Shown piece after piece: positions 1-5,131 of a DNA stretch of 5,247 nt (position 1 is its first letter; the number at the start of each line of letters is the position of its first letter). The DNA is taken from positions 1 through 5,247 of the forward strand of contig JADYZK010000353.1 of the NCBI GenBank assembly GCA_020853175.1, read 5' to 3'. The notes under the pieces are model-generated. The model was not told the origin of the DNA, searched no databases, and saw nothing but the letters and a program-made list of their open reading frames with translations. Source of the stretch: Bacteroidales bacterium. GTDB taxonomy: Bacteria; Bacteroidota; Bacteroidia; Bacteroidales; F082. The translations under genes were made by a program, and so were the position numbers.

Positions 1-209
1 TGTTTGAGTATTTTCATGTCCACTACATAACCCGTTTCCGGATCAATTTCACCCACTACTTTCACGATCAGATCGTAGTTGTGGCCATGCCAATTGACAT
101 TGTTACACAAGCCAAAAACATCGTTGTTTTTGTCGTGGCTCCAAGCGGGATTGTATAAACGGTGCGCTGCATTAAAATGGGCTTTGCGATAAACGGCTAC
201 TCTCATCAT
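1..209 (-). CDS. PTPS/QueD-family 6-pyruvoyl-tetrahydropterin (6-carboxytetrahydropterin) synthase, N-terminal part; runs off left edge
   Basis: Translating the minus strand from the ATG at 209-207 gives 69 complete residues beginning MMRVAVYRKAHFNAAHRLYN, open to the window edge. The family signature is clear: FNAAHRL (His16), GLCNN (Cys35, the expected catalytic cysteine), WHGHNY (His41 and His43) and GYVVDMKILK at 60-69. In this family, three histidines equivalent to 16, 41 and 43 bind zinc, and the enzyme converts dihydroneopterin triphosphate to a tetrahydropterin. In bacteria this is usually 6-carboxytetrahydropterin for queuosine and other 7-deazaguanines; in PTPS proper it is 6-pyruvoyl-tetrahydropterin. 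The five-residue Cys-to-HGH spacing resembles animal PTPS (CNNPNGHGH) more than E. coli QueD, where it is three, so the substrate branch is left open. A second ATG follows directly (206-204), so the start could be one codon shorter. No strong Shine-Dalgarno sequence is visible. The C-terminal half lies outside the window. Confidence 0.93.
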   Translation of the reverse strand, partial: MMRVAVYRKAHFNAAHRLYNPAWSHDKNNDVFGLCNNVNWHGHNYDLIVKVVGEIDPETGYVVDMKILK

Positions 210-328
210 GTATTATTTTATAGCTTTTAAACAATTATCATCGCTGAAAGTTCAACCCGAGAGGGGTAAAAAAAGTAATGTATTAAAGCTGTAAATTTGC
301 ATCCTGATGATCGTTTAAATAGAAGACA
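210..328. promoter_or_regulatory. Divergent intergenic region with a TAnnTTTG promoter-like element for the CotH-domain gene
   Basis: This spacer must hold promoters for both the leftward PTPS/QueD gene and the rightward secreted-protein gene. On the plus strand, TAAATTTG at 292-299 matches the Bacteroidota -7 consensus TAnnTTTG exactly. It lies 29 bases upstream of the ATG at 329, leaving a short leader. No TTTG/TTG -33 element is seen at the usual distance upstream, where the sequence is a run of A, so the assignment is tentative. On the minus strand only an A+T-rich stretch (around 211-235) precedes the PTPS start, with no clear consensus. Confidence 0.4.
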
Positions 329-2407
329 ATGAAGAAAAGTATATTTTTTTGGCTTATCCTTTTGTTGACAACCAGCGCAAAGGCGCAAATTTGGGGTGGA
401 AGTGGAGGCAACATTCCTGAAAATGGGGTGCTCACCTTTTTCCCCATCACCGTCAATGGTTTGGAGCCCGGTCAACTGACTGCCGATTATGGCTTAACAC
501 TTGTTGCCATCAACATCAGCCATTTGCATGATGATGATTTGGAAGTATATCTCGTGTCGCCCGACAGCACCACCATCGCCCTCACACGTTTCAACGGCAG
601 CAACGGCGACAACTATACCTTCACCAAATTTTCTGATGGAGCCTTCCTTCCCATTCAAATGGGAGAAGCTCCTTTTACAGGCACTTTTCTTCCCGAGGAG
701 CCCTTGGCCCACCTCAACAACGGACAAGATGGTAACGGAACTTGGTACGTAGCTGTTCGCGATGCGGTAGCCAACAACCGCCAAGGAACGCTGAACGGAT
801 GGAGCCTTACTTTTGGTGCCGCAACCACCCCTCCTTTTGTTTTTACCTCATCCAATTTACCCATCGTGCTGATTGACACTTACGGACAGTCCATCCCCGA
901 TGATCCAAAAATTATGGCAGGGATGAAAATCATTGACAATGGTCCTGGCCTGCGTAATCACATCACGGATACGCCGGTGTATGATGGTTTCGCTGGCATT
1001 GAATTGAGGGGATCGAGCTCACAAGATTTTCCCAAAAAGAGCTTCGGCCTCGAAACATGGGATGCCGCCGGAGAAGATCTTAAAGTTTCGCTATTGGGAA
1101 TGCCCGAAGAAAGCGATTGGATTTTGAACGCCAACTACACCGACAAAACCTTGATGAGGAACACCATGGCCTACCAACTGTTCCAAGATATGGACCATTA
1201 TGCCACACGCTATAAACATGTGGAAGTGATGCTCAATGGCAGCTATCATGGGATATATGTTTTTTCGGAGAAGATCAAACGCGATGGCGACAGGGTGGAT
1301 ATTGCCAAACTTACCACCACCATGAACAGTGGCGATCCGCTCACAGGCGGCTACATTGTGAAGATTGACAAACCCACCGGTAGCGGTGGCGACGGATGGG
1401 TTTCCGATTATCCGCCACCGTCGCATCCCAACGGACAAACCATCTTTTTTCAATATGAATATCCCAAAGCCGACGATAGTACCCCATGGCAAAAAGAAGA
1501 CATCAGTGGCTACGTGGATGCTTTTGAAGGCGCTTTGGCCGGGCCGTTTTTTAACGATCCTAACTTGGGATGGCGCAGATATGCAGTTGAAAATACCTTT
1601 GTTGATTACTTCATTGTGAATGAAATCAGCAAAAACGTAGATGGCTACCGCTTAAGCACCTTTTTGCACAAAGAACGCGAAAGCCTGGGAGGAAAGTTGC
1701 GTATGGGGCCCGTTTGGGATTACGATATTGCTTTTCGCAATGCCGATTATTGCAGCGGCGATGTGGTGACGGGCTGGGCGTATCAATTTCCATGTCAATA
1801 TGATTATTGGCAAGTGCCCTTTTGGTGGCAACGTCTGATGCAGGATACCATATTTAAAAACAACCTCAAGTGCCGTTGGGAAGATCTTCGGACAACCACC
1901 CTCAGCAACGCTTGGTTGAACAACTACGTGGACAGCATAGCCTTGGTGCTCAACGAATCGCAAGAGCGGAACTTTGTAAGATGGCCCATTTTAGGCGTTT
2001 ATGTTTGGCCCAACCCACAACCCATTCCTACCACTTATGCCGGCGAAATACAAGCTTTGAAATCGTACCTGCAAACCCGATTAAACTGGCTCGACCAAAA
2101 CATGCCCGGCAATTGCAACGCGACACAACTCGATGAATATCATAGTCCTGCAAACGGGATAAAAATTCAACCCAATCCGGCCACAGACAAAGTGCTGATA
2201 GAAACATCGCAATTCTTTAGCAATCAATTAAAGATCAGCATTTTCGGCCTGACAGGAAAAATGGTAGCTCAGTTTGAAGGCACCACAGTTCAAAAATCAT
2301 CGCACAGCTATCAGCTCGATGTGGAAAAACTCACCGAAGGTGTTTGGATGGTCAGATTCGACGATGGTGAGCAATCATCTTCCAGCCGATTGCTCATCGC
2401 GAGATAA
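329..2407 (+). CDS. Secreted CotH-kinase-domain protein with N-terminal P/Homo-B-like domain and T9SS sorting domain
   Basis: The protein has 692 residues. Residues 1-19 form a signal peptide (Lys-Lys, hydrophobic core, AKA cleavage before Gln20). Residues about 30-163 resemble a P/Homo-B domain, a beta-sandwich usually found beside proteases, with DDLEVYLVSPDST, NGTWYVAVRD and GTLNGWSLTFG. Residues about 176-590 carry a CotH-type kinase domain: ELRGSSSQDFPKKS (225-238), NYTDKTLMRN (269-278), GIYVFSEKIK (308-317), NEISKNVDGYRLS (431-443) and GPVWDYDIAF (460-469). By family analogy Asp438 is the likely catalytic residue and Asp464/Asp466 the metal ligands; this is inference. Residues about 611-692 are a type IX sorting domain: QPNPATDKV, then LTEGVWMVRF, ending SSRLLIAR. 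It would be exported by Sec, carried through the outer membrane by T9SS, and its C-terminal domain removed. B. subtilis CotH phosphorylates spore-coat proteins; the substrate here is unknown. No protease domain accompanies the P domain. The start is supported by the signal peptide. Confidence 0.93.
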   Translation: MKKSIFFWLILLLTTSAKAQIWGGSGGNIPENGVLTFFPITVNGLEPGQLTADYGLTLVAINISHLHDDDLEVYLVSPDSTTIALTRFNGSNGDNYTFTKFSDGAFLPIQMGEAPFTGTFLPEEPLAHLNNGQDGNGTWYVAVRDAVANNRQGTLNGWSLTFGAATTPPFVFTSSNLPIVLIDTYGQSIPDDPKIMAGMKIIDNGPGLRNHITDTPVYDGFAGIELRGSSSQDFPKKSFGLETWDAAGEDLKVSLLGMPEESDWILNANYTDKTLMRNTMAYQLFQDMDHYATRYKHVEVMLNGSYHGIYVFSEKIKRDGDRVDIAKLTTTMNSGDPLTGGYIVKIDKPTGSGGDGWVSDYPPPSHPNGQTIFFQYEYPKADDSTPWQKEDISGYVDAFEGALAGPFFNDPNLGWRRYAVENTFVDYFIVNEISKNVDGYRLSTFLHKERESLGGKLRMGPVWDYDIAFRNADYCSGDVVTGWAYQFPCQYDYWQVPFWWQRLMQDTIFKNNLKCRWEDLRTTTLSNAWLNNYVDSIALVLNESQERNFVRWPILGVYVWPNPQPIPTTYAGEIQALKSYLQTRLNWLDQNMPGNCNATQLDEYHSPANGIKIQPNPATDKVLIETSQFFSNQLKISIFGLTGKMVAQFEGTTVQKSSHSYQLDVEKLTEGVWMVRFDDGEQSSSSRLLIAR

Positions 2408-2424
2408 ACTTTTTTAAGACTGAA

Positions 2425-2442
2425 GTCCCGTAGGGACGACAT
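2425..2442. repeat. Short palindromic intergenic repeat, copy 1 (GTCCC-GTA-GGGAC core)
   Basis: GTCCCGTAGGGACGACAT contains a perfect inverted repeat (GTCCC / GGGAC) around GTA. It matches 13 of 18 positions with a second copy 49 bases downstream. From memory, CCGTAGG-type repeats of this kind are scattered between genes in many Bacteroidota genomes; their function is unknown. Genome-wide dispersal cannot be tested from this window. Confidence 0.55.
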
Positions 2443-2473
2443 CATAATATAAAAGAGATCAAAAACCGGACAA

Positions 2474-2491
2474 GCACCGTAGGAGCGAAAT
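2474..2491. repeat. Short palindromic intergenic repeat, copy 2 (GCACC-GTA-GGAGC core)
   Basis: GCACCGTAGGAGCGAAAT is a diverged copy of the element at 2425-2442. It keeps the central CCGTAGG, the following CGA and the terminal AT. Its arms pair at four of five positions (one A-A mismatch), so a weaker version of the same small hairpin could form. Confidence 0.5.
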
Positions 2492-2608
2492 AAAACAATT
2501 CTTGGGAGATTCCTCTTGCGAGATTGTGCTGCGCAGAACCTTTTCCTCGGGTTCACGGTCAGTGCTTTAGGGATAGTGTAGGTATGAGGCTAAAAACCAA
2601 TTTTATGA

Positions 2609-2611
2609 CAA
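2609..2611. repeat. Target site duplication, left copy (CAA)
   Basis: CAA directly left of the TG end of the insertion sequence is repeated directly right of its CA end (4128-4130). A 3-bp duplication is usual for the IS3 family. Because it is so short, the evidence is convincing only together with the inverted repeats. Confidence 0.75.
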
Positions 2612-2636
2612 TGTCTTGTCCTGAAATAGGTTTACA
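2612..2636 (+). repeat. IS left terminal inverted repeat (IRL)
   Basis: The left end starts TGTCTTGTCCTGAAAT and continues to ACA at 2636. It matches the reverse complement of 4103-4127 at 21 of 25 positions, with mismatches at positions 3, 6, 17 and 18. The ten-base core GTCCTGAAAT and the seven-base GTTTACA are identical at both ends. Confidence 0.9.
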
Positions 2637-2648
2637 CAAAAAGTAAAC
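2630..2648 (+). promoter_or_regulatory. Inverted repeat GTTTAC-N7-GTAAAC upstream of orfA
   Basis: GTTTAC (2630-2635) and GTAAAC (2643-2648) are perfect inverted repeats separated by seven A-rich bases. They overlap the inner edge of the left inverted repeat and end 13 bases before the orfA ATG. An outer CCTG (2620-2623) / CAGG (2655-2658) pair could extend the structure over the AGGA that precedes the start codon. Possible roles are an operator for transposase binding, or an RNA hairpin that hides the orfA ribosome-binding site in read-through transcripts. Both are inference. Confidence 0.35.
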
Positions 2649-2661
2649 TAAAAACAGGATT

Positions 2662-3030
2662 ATGAGAAAGAAAGTAAATCAATTTCCGGACGAACTTAAA
2701 TACAAGATTGTTCAGGAGTATTTAGGAACCTCTTTGAGCCAAAAAGAGCTTATGAATAAGTATGGCTTCAGAGGAAATTCATGTATTACAAATTGGATGC
2801 GTAAATTTGGCCTGAGTTATCCAACAGAAGAGCGATTAAAAATTGTGCATCAAATGTCAAAAGAAGACAGTAAACCCCAACAAGAGCGTGAACTTGAGCA
2901 GAAGATAAAGATCCTGGAAAAGGAATTAGAACATGAAAAACTTCGCACAAGAGCACTCACTACTATGATTGATATTGCTGAGAAAGAGCTAAAAATTTCT
3001 ATCAGAAAAAAGTCTGGAGCCAAACAGTAA
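2662..3030 (+). CDS. IS3-family transposase OrfA (HTH and coiled-coil protein)
   Basis: The protein has 122 residues. Residues about 8-50 form a helix-turn-helix of the IS3/IS911 OrfA type (DELKYKIVQEY, then SLSQKELMNKYGF and NSCITNWMRKFGL), expected to bind the IS ends. Residues about 73-114 are strongly charged and heptad-like, with Leu/Ile at 78, 82, 85, 89, 94 and 99, fitting the leucine-zipper multimerisation segment of this family. A weak AGGA lies just before the ATG. The stop at 3028-3030 is two bases before the orfB ATG, and orfB is in the -1 frame. The A_AAA_AAG heptamer covers codons for Lys116 and Lys117, so most of OrfA would form the N-terminus of the OrfAB fusion. Free OrfA usually acts as a regulator of transposition in this family. 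Confidence 0.93.
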   Translation: MRKKVNQFPDELKYKIVQEYLGTSLSQKELMNKYGFRGNSCITNWMRKFGLSYPTEERLKIVHQMSKEDSKPQQERELEQKIKILEKELEHEKLRTRALTTMIDIAEKELKISIRKKSGAKQ

Positions 3031-3089
3031 CCATGCTGCGCGATCAAGAAGTACATAGCGATATGGACACTTTATGCGAACTGTTTGGC
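3006..3089 (+). promoter_or_regulatory. Programmed -1 ribosomal frameshift signal joining orfA and orfB
   Basis: A_AAA_AAG at 3006-3012 is in the correct X_XXY_YYZ phase of orfA. Six bases further on, GCCAAACAGT (3019-3028) is perfectly complementary to ACTGTTTGGC (3080-3089). This gives a 10-bp stem that closes a 51-base loop. Inside the loop, CCAT (3031-3034) can pair with ATGG (3063-3066) and GCGC with GCG, allowing a branched structure. The orfB frame is open upstream to 2982, so slippage at the heptamer continues as Val-Trp-Ser-Gln-Thr-Val-Thr and then OrfB Met1, predicting a 424-residue OrfAB transposase. The heptamer and a downstream structure are the recognised frameshift signal in IS911-like elements. 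The 5' arm also spans the last orfA codons and part of its stop codon. Confidence 0.8.
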
Positions 3090-3935
3090 AAAAGCAGACA
3101 AGCTTATTATCAGCGTGTTAAATACAATTACAAAGAAGTTTTAAAGGATGAGATCGTTTTGCAGATGATACAAAAAGAGCGCAAAAAAATGCCTCGAATC
3201 GGAGGGCGAAAACTCATGCTTAAGATTCAGCCTCAACTTCCAGATGAGCTATTTATCGGAAGGGATACTTTCTTTGATTTTCTCAGAGAAAAGGGACTGC
3301 TTATTCGTAAACGAAGAAAGTACGTCTATACTACATTCAGCAAACATTGGCTGAGAAAATACCCTAATCTGATCGTTGACTTTATTCCATCAAAAGCGCA
3401 TCAATTATGGGTTAGCGATATCACATACATTCAAAATGCGCAAGGATTTTCCTATCTTTCATTGATTACAGATGCCTATTCCAGAAAGATCGTTGGTTGG
3501 TCATTAGGCCAGACCCTGGAAGCAAAGCACAGTGTAAAAGCATTGGAAATGGCAATCAAGCAACTCCCTAAAGGAATTTCAGGTGTTTATCATCATTCTG
3601 ACAGAGGAGTACAGTATTGCAGTGATGAATATGTAAGTATCTTGAATAAACACCATTTTCAAATCAGTATGACTGAAAATGGTGATCCACTCGAGAATGC
3701 TATTGCTGAAAGAGTTAACGGTATTCTCAAGGATGAATGGTTGAACCAAATGGTTTTTAAAAACTATGATGAAATCAACCAGGCGCTGAAAACCATCATT
3801 CAAACCTACAATGTAGACAGACTGCATAGCAGTATTGAATTTCTAACACCTGAATTAGCACATTATCAGACTGTTCCATTAGAAAGAAAATGGAAAAATT
3901 ATTACAAAAAAAGAAATCTGGAATGTGTAAAATAA
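3033..3935 (+). CDS. IS3-family transposase OrfB (DDE integrase catalytic domain)
   Basis: The protein has 300 residues. Residues about 40-96 include the HTH_21-type segment (RIGGRKLMLKIQPQLP, then FFDFLREKGLLIRKRRKY). Residues about 122-290 are the rve-type catalytic core. The triad is Asp129 in LWVSDITYI, Asp190 in HHSDRGVQYCS and Glu226 in LENAIAERVNGILK. The 35-residue spacing between the last two, with Lys233 seven residues after Glu226, is the DD(35)E+K pattern of the IS3 family. The enzyme cuts and joins the IS ends through a figure-eight/circle route in this family. Its main product is probably the OrfAB frameshift fusion. The ATG used here is the first in-frame one after the frameshift site and lacks a well-placed Shine-Dalgarno sequence (GGAG is 13 bases away), so separate translation may be weak. 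No internal stops or missing residues are seen. Confidence 0.95.
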   Translation: MLRDQEVHSDMDTLCELFGKSRQAYYQRVKYNYKEVLKDEIVLQMIQKERKKMPRIGGRKLMLKIQPQLPDELFIGRDTFFDFLREKGLLIRKRRKYVYTTFSKHWLRKYPNLIVDFIPSKAHQLWVSDITYIQNAQGFSYLSLITDAYSRKIVGWSLGQTLEAKHSVKALEMAIKQLPKGISGVYHHSDRGVQYCSDEYVSILNKHHFQISMTENGDPLENAIAERVNGILKDEWLNQMVFKNYDEINQALKTIIQTYNVDRLHSSIEFLTPELAHYQTVPLERKWKNYYKKRNLECVK

Positions 3936-3953
3936 ATTTCTTATTTTTGAGCT

Positions 3954-4038
3954 ACCCAACAAAACGATGGCAAAGCTTTATACCATTGTTACTAAAACGG
4001 TCGGGGCATCGAGCCCCTCCGTTTTAACCCAACAAAAC
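3954..4038. repeat. 12-bp direct repeats (ACCCAACAAAAC) framing a hairpin inside the IS right end
   Basis: ACCCAACAAAAC occurs at 3954-3965 and again at 4027-4038, an exact 12-base match with a 73-base period. The 61 bases between hold a small inverted repeat, ATGG (3967-3970) / CCAT (3983-3986), around the palindrome AAAGCTTT, and then the GC-rich hairpin 3993-4026, which ends exactly where the second repeat begins. This could be a small non-coding insertion with a duplicated target, or remains of a local duplication. It adds to the unusually long orfB-to-end distance. Confidence 0.55.
3993..4026. terminator. Strong hairpin downstream of orfB, possible bidirectional terminator
   Basis: TAAAACGG (3993-4000) pairs perfectly with CCGTTTTA (4019-4026). 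Inside, GGGGC (4003-4007) pairs with GCCCC (4013-4017) around the loop ATCGA, with a small asymmetric bulge (TC against T). The AAAA and TTTT at the base give the A-stem-T layout of a bidirectional intrinsic terminator, though the T-run is only four. It lies 57 bases after the orfB stop, so it could end transposase transcription or shield the downstream lipoprotein gene. A dispersed palindromic repeat is the alternative. Confidence 0.5.
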
Positions 4039-4102
4039 TCAAACGCTGCATTACCCATTATTAAACCACATGTGTCAAATTTTGAATAATTAACCCAAAA
4101 AC

Positions 4103-4127
4103 TGTAAACAAATTTCAGGACGAGTCA
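4103..4127 (-). repeat. IS right terminal inverted repeat (IRR)
   Basis: Read on the minus strand, the end starts TGACTCGTCCTGAAAT and matches the left end at 21 of 25 positions. Its outermost plus-strand bases are CA, as expected for the IS3 family, and the adjacent CAA is the target duplication. Confidence 0.9.
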
Positions 4128-4130
4128 CAA
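4128..4130. repeat. Target site duplication, right copy (CAA)
   Basis: CAA follows the terminal CA of the insertion sequence and matches the triplet left of the TG end at 2609-2611. Removing the IS and one copy rebuilds an uninterrupted site reading ATGACAATAATAGG. Confidence 0.75.
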
Positions 4131-4181
4131 TAATAGGGGCAGATACTACGTTAAGGATTAACATAAACCAAAATTAAAAAT

Positions 4182-4844
4182 ATGAGAACACTACTTTTCG
4201 CGGCGGCCTTTTTGCTTTTGTTTTCGAGCTGCAAAAAAGACAAGAATGATGAAACAAAACCAGAACCCGAAATCACTGTTTATTACCCTTTGAACCATGG
4301 CAGTTATTGGGTTTATGAACATTATAAAATTGAGGCCAACGGAGAAGAATCATTGTTGAACCGCACCGATAGTGTTGCCATTCACCGCGATTCAATCATT
4401 GAAGGGGTAAAATACGCTGTGATTGAAGGCAACGGGCCTTTAGGCACCAACGGATGGCGCGTAATGGATTTGCTTCGCGATTCGTCAGGAATCGTGATCA
4501 ATCAAAAGGGAATTCCATTGTTTCAGCCGGGTAATTTTTCGGATACCCTTTATATGGAAGCCATTCTTTCCCCGAATACCAACGACACCATCTACACCAT
4601 TCATGCGCAGATGCAGCCTACTCCTGCACAAGTGACTGTGCCTGCCGGAACTTTTGATGTGATCAATACGAACCGTGTATTTACGACCTACACCATGTCA
4701 TCACCTACCGGATCAGACCGACGCGATATGCCAAATTTGTATTCCAAGGAGATTGGTTTGGTATTTACCACCTACTTTTATGCAAGTTCGCCGGTGACCA
4801 ACGAAAGAAGACTCACGCGCTATAAAATCGGAAATCAGAAGTGA
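4182..4844 (+). CDS. Predicted lipoprotein of unknown function
   Basis: The protein has 220 residues. A lipoprotein signal peptide is clear: hydrophobic LLFAAAFLLLF and then the lipobox FSSC with Cys17 as the lipidated residue. It is followed by KKDKNDE, a charged start often seen in exposed Bacteroidota lipoproteins, then a Pro/Glu-rich linker. The body resembles a loosely conserved pattern common in Bacteroidota lipoproteins: PLNHGSYWVYE (36-46), VPAGTFDVI (153-161), YSKEIGLVFT (187-196) and a final RLTRYKI (210-216). No catalytic motif is recognised, and a mainly beta fold is inferred. The start is fixed by the signal peptide; upstream is A-rich without a Shine-Dalgarno sequence. The IS ends 54 bases before the ATG, so the native promoter may have been split or displaced. 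It is probably a single-gene unit, since the next gene is convergent. Confidence 0.9.
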   Translation: MRTLLFAAAFLLLFSSCKKDKNDETKPEPEITVYYPLNHGSYWVYEHYKIEANGEESLLNRTDSVAIHRDSIIEGVKYAVIEGNGPLGTNGWRVMDLLRDSSGIVINQKGIPLFQPGNFSDTLYMEAILSPNTNDTIYTIHAQMQPTPAQVTVPAGTFDVINTNRVFTTYTMSSPTGSDRRDMPNLYSKEIGLVFTTYFYASSPVTNERRLTRYKIGNQK

Positions 4845-5131
4845 GCCTGCCAACGCTTTTCCCATCAAAGGAAAGATGATAAATGTAAAAGATTTTGTCT
4901 GCCCGAAAAAACAAATTGAAGAATGTTTCTAATAAAATGTAGTCGCTTTTTATAGCCAAAAACACCTGGAATTGCAGCAGCTTTTGTTTTGGTTTTTCTA
5001 CCGGATTTTTTGTTTTCTAACTTCAATGTTCTACCGCAATTTTTTAGTGCTTCACAATTTTCCTACTTTCCATCAGTGACCAAAAGCTCTCGTCTCAAGA
5101 CGAGACCAATAGCTAAAAGCCAACCGCCCTT
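4845..5131. other. Convergent intergenic region, T-rich, no gene seen
   Basis: No credible coding region occurs on either strand in these 287 bases between the converging lipoprotein and metF genes. It holds a weak TTTCC...GGAAA inverted repeat shortly after the lipoprotein stop, T-rich runs at 4980-5060, an imperfect direct repeat of TTCTACCG (4996-5003 and 5029-5036, each followed within two or three bases by a run of T), and the palindrome at 5088-5105. Confidence 0.6.
5082..5105 (-). terminator. Palindromic hairpin downstream of metF, possible weak terminator
   Basis: TCTCGTC (5088-5094) and GACGAGA (5099-5105) form a perfect 7-bp stem around TCAA. On the minus strand, following metF, the stem is followed by GC and TTTT (5085-5082), a short U-tract, 27 bases past the metF stop. 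On the plus strand no T-run follows. It may instead be a dispersed palindromic repeat. Confidence 0.35.

Larger units (their letters stand above)
2408..2611. other. Intergenic spacer between the CotH-domain gene and the IS
   Basis: No coding region is supported on either strand in these 204 bases. The stretch holds a weak CTTTTTTAAG run just after the stop codon and the two CCGTAGG palindromic repeats annotated separately. An unassigned section at about 2500-2600 includes GGGAGATTCCTCTTGCGAGA. No convincing GC-stem-plus-T-tract terminator for the upstream gene was found. Confidence 0.6.
2612..4127 (+). mobile_element. Complete IS3-family insertion sequence, 1516 bp
   Basis: The element is bounded by 25-bp imperfect inverted repeats that begin TG and end CA, flanked by a CAA direct duplication. 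It contains two overlapping-frame transposase genes, orfA (2662-3030) and orfB (3033-3935), linked by a programmed -1 frameshift signal. All the features expected of a functional IS3-family element are visible: HTH plus coiled coil in OrfA, the DDE triad in OrfB, slippery site, ends and target duplication. The region from the orfB stop to the right end is long (192 bp) and holds a strong hairpin framed by 12-bp direct repeats. By eye the element is richer in A+T than the flanking genes. It sits between the CotH-domain gene and the lipoprotein gene, in the same orientation as both. The subgroup within IS3 cannot be fixed without a database comparison. Confidence 0.95.

Noticed and set aside
1091..1492. 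A 133-residue minus-strand open frame inside the CotH-domain gene
   Set aside because: It is antisense to conserved CotH motifs, has no recognisable domain or ribosome-binding site, and is best explained as a shadow of the real gene's codon usage. The other antisense and alternate-frame ORFs at 494-2136 are rejected for the same reason.
2311..2556. An 81-residue minus-strand open frame across the end of the CotH-domain gene and the spacer
   Set aside because: It overlaps the T9SS sorting domain coding region and the palindromic repeats, with no domain pattern or start signal.
3028..3035. Apparent gene-breaking frameshift between orfA and orfB
   Set aside because: The -1 offset is normal for IS3-family elements and a canonical slippery site is present, so this is programmed and not a pseudogene.
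3954..4038. Possible integron attC-like site (ACCCAAC and GTTACTA with a hairpin)
   Set aside because: ACCCAAC fits RYYYAAC, but the GTT partner does not fit GTTRRRY, the arms do not pair as in attC, and no integrase or cassette is present.
4845..5131. CRISPR array, tRNA or small protein gene in the T-rich convergent spacer
   Set aside because: Only one imperfect pair of TTCTACCG repeats and simple T runs are present, with no regular repeat-spacer pattern, cloverleaf or supported start codon.
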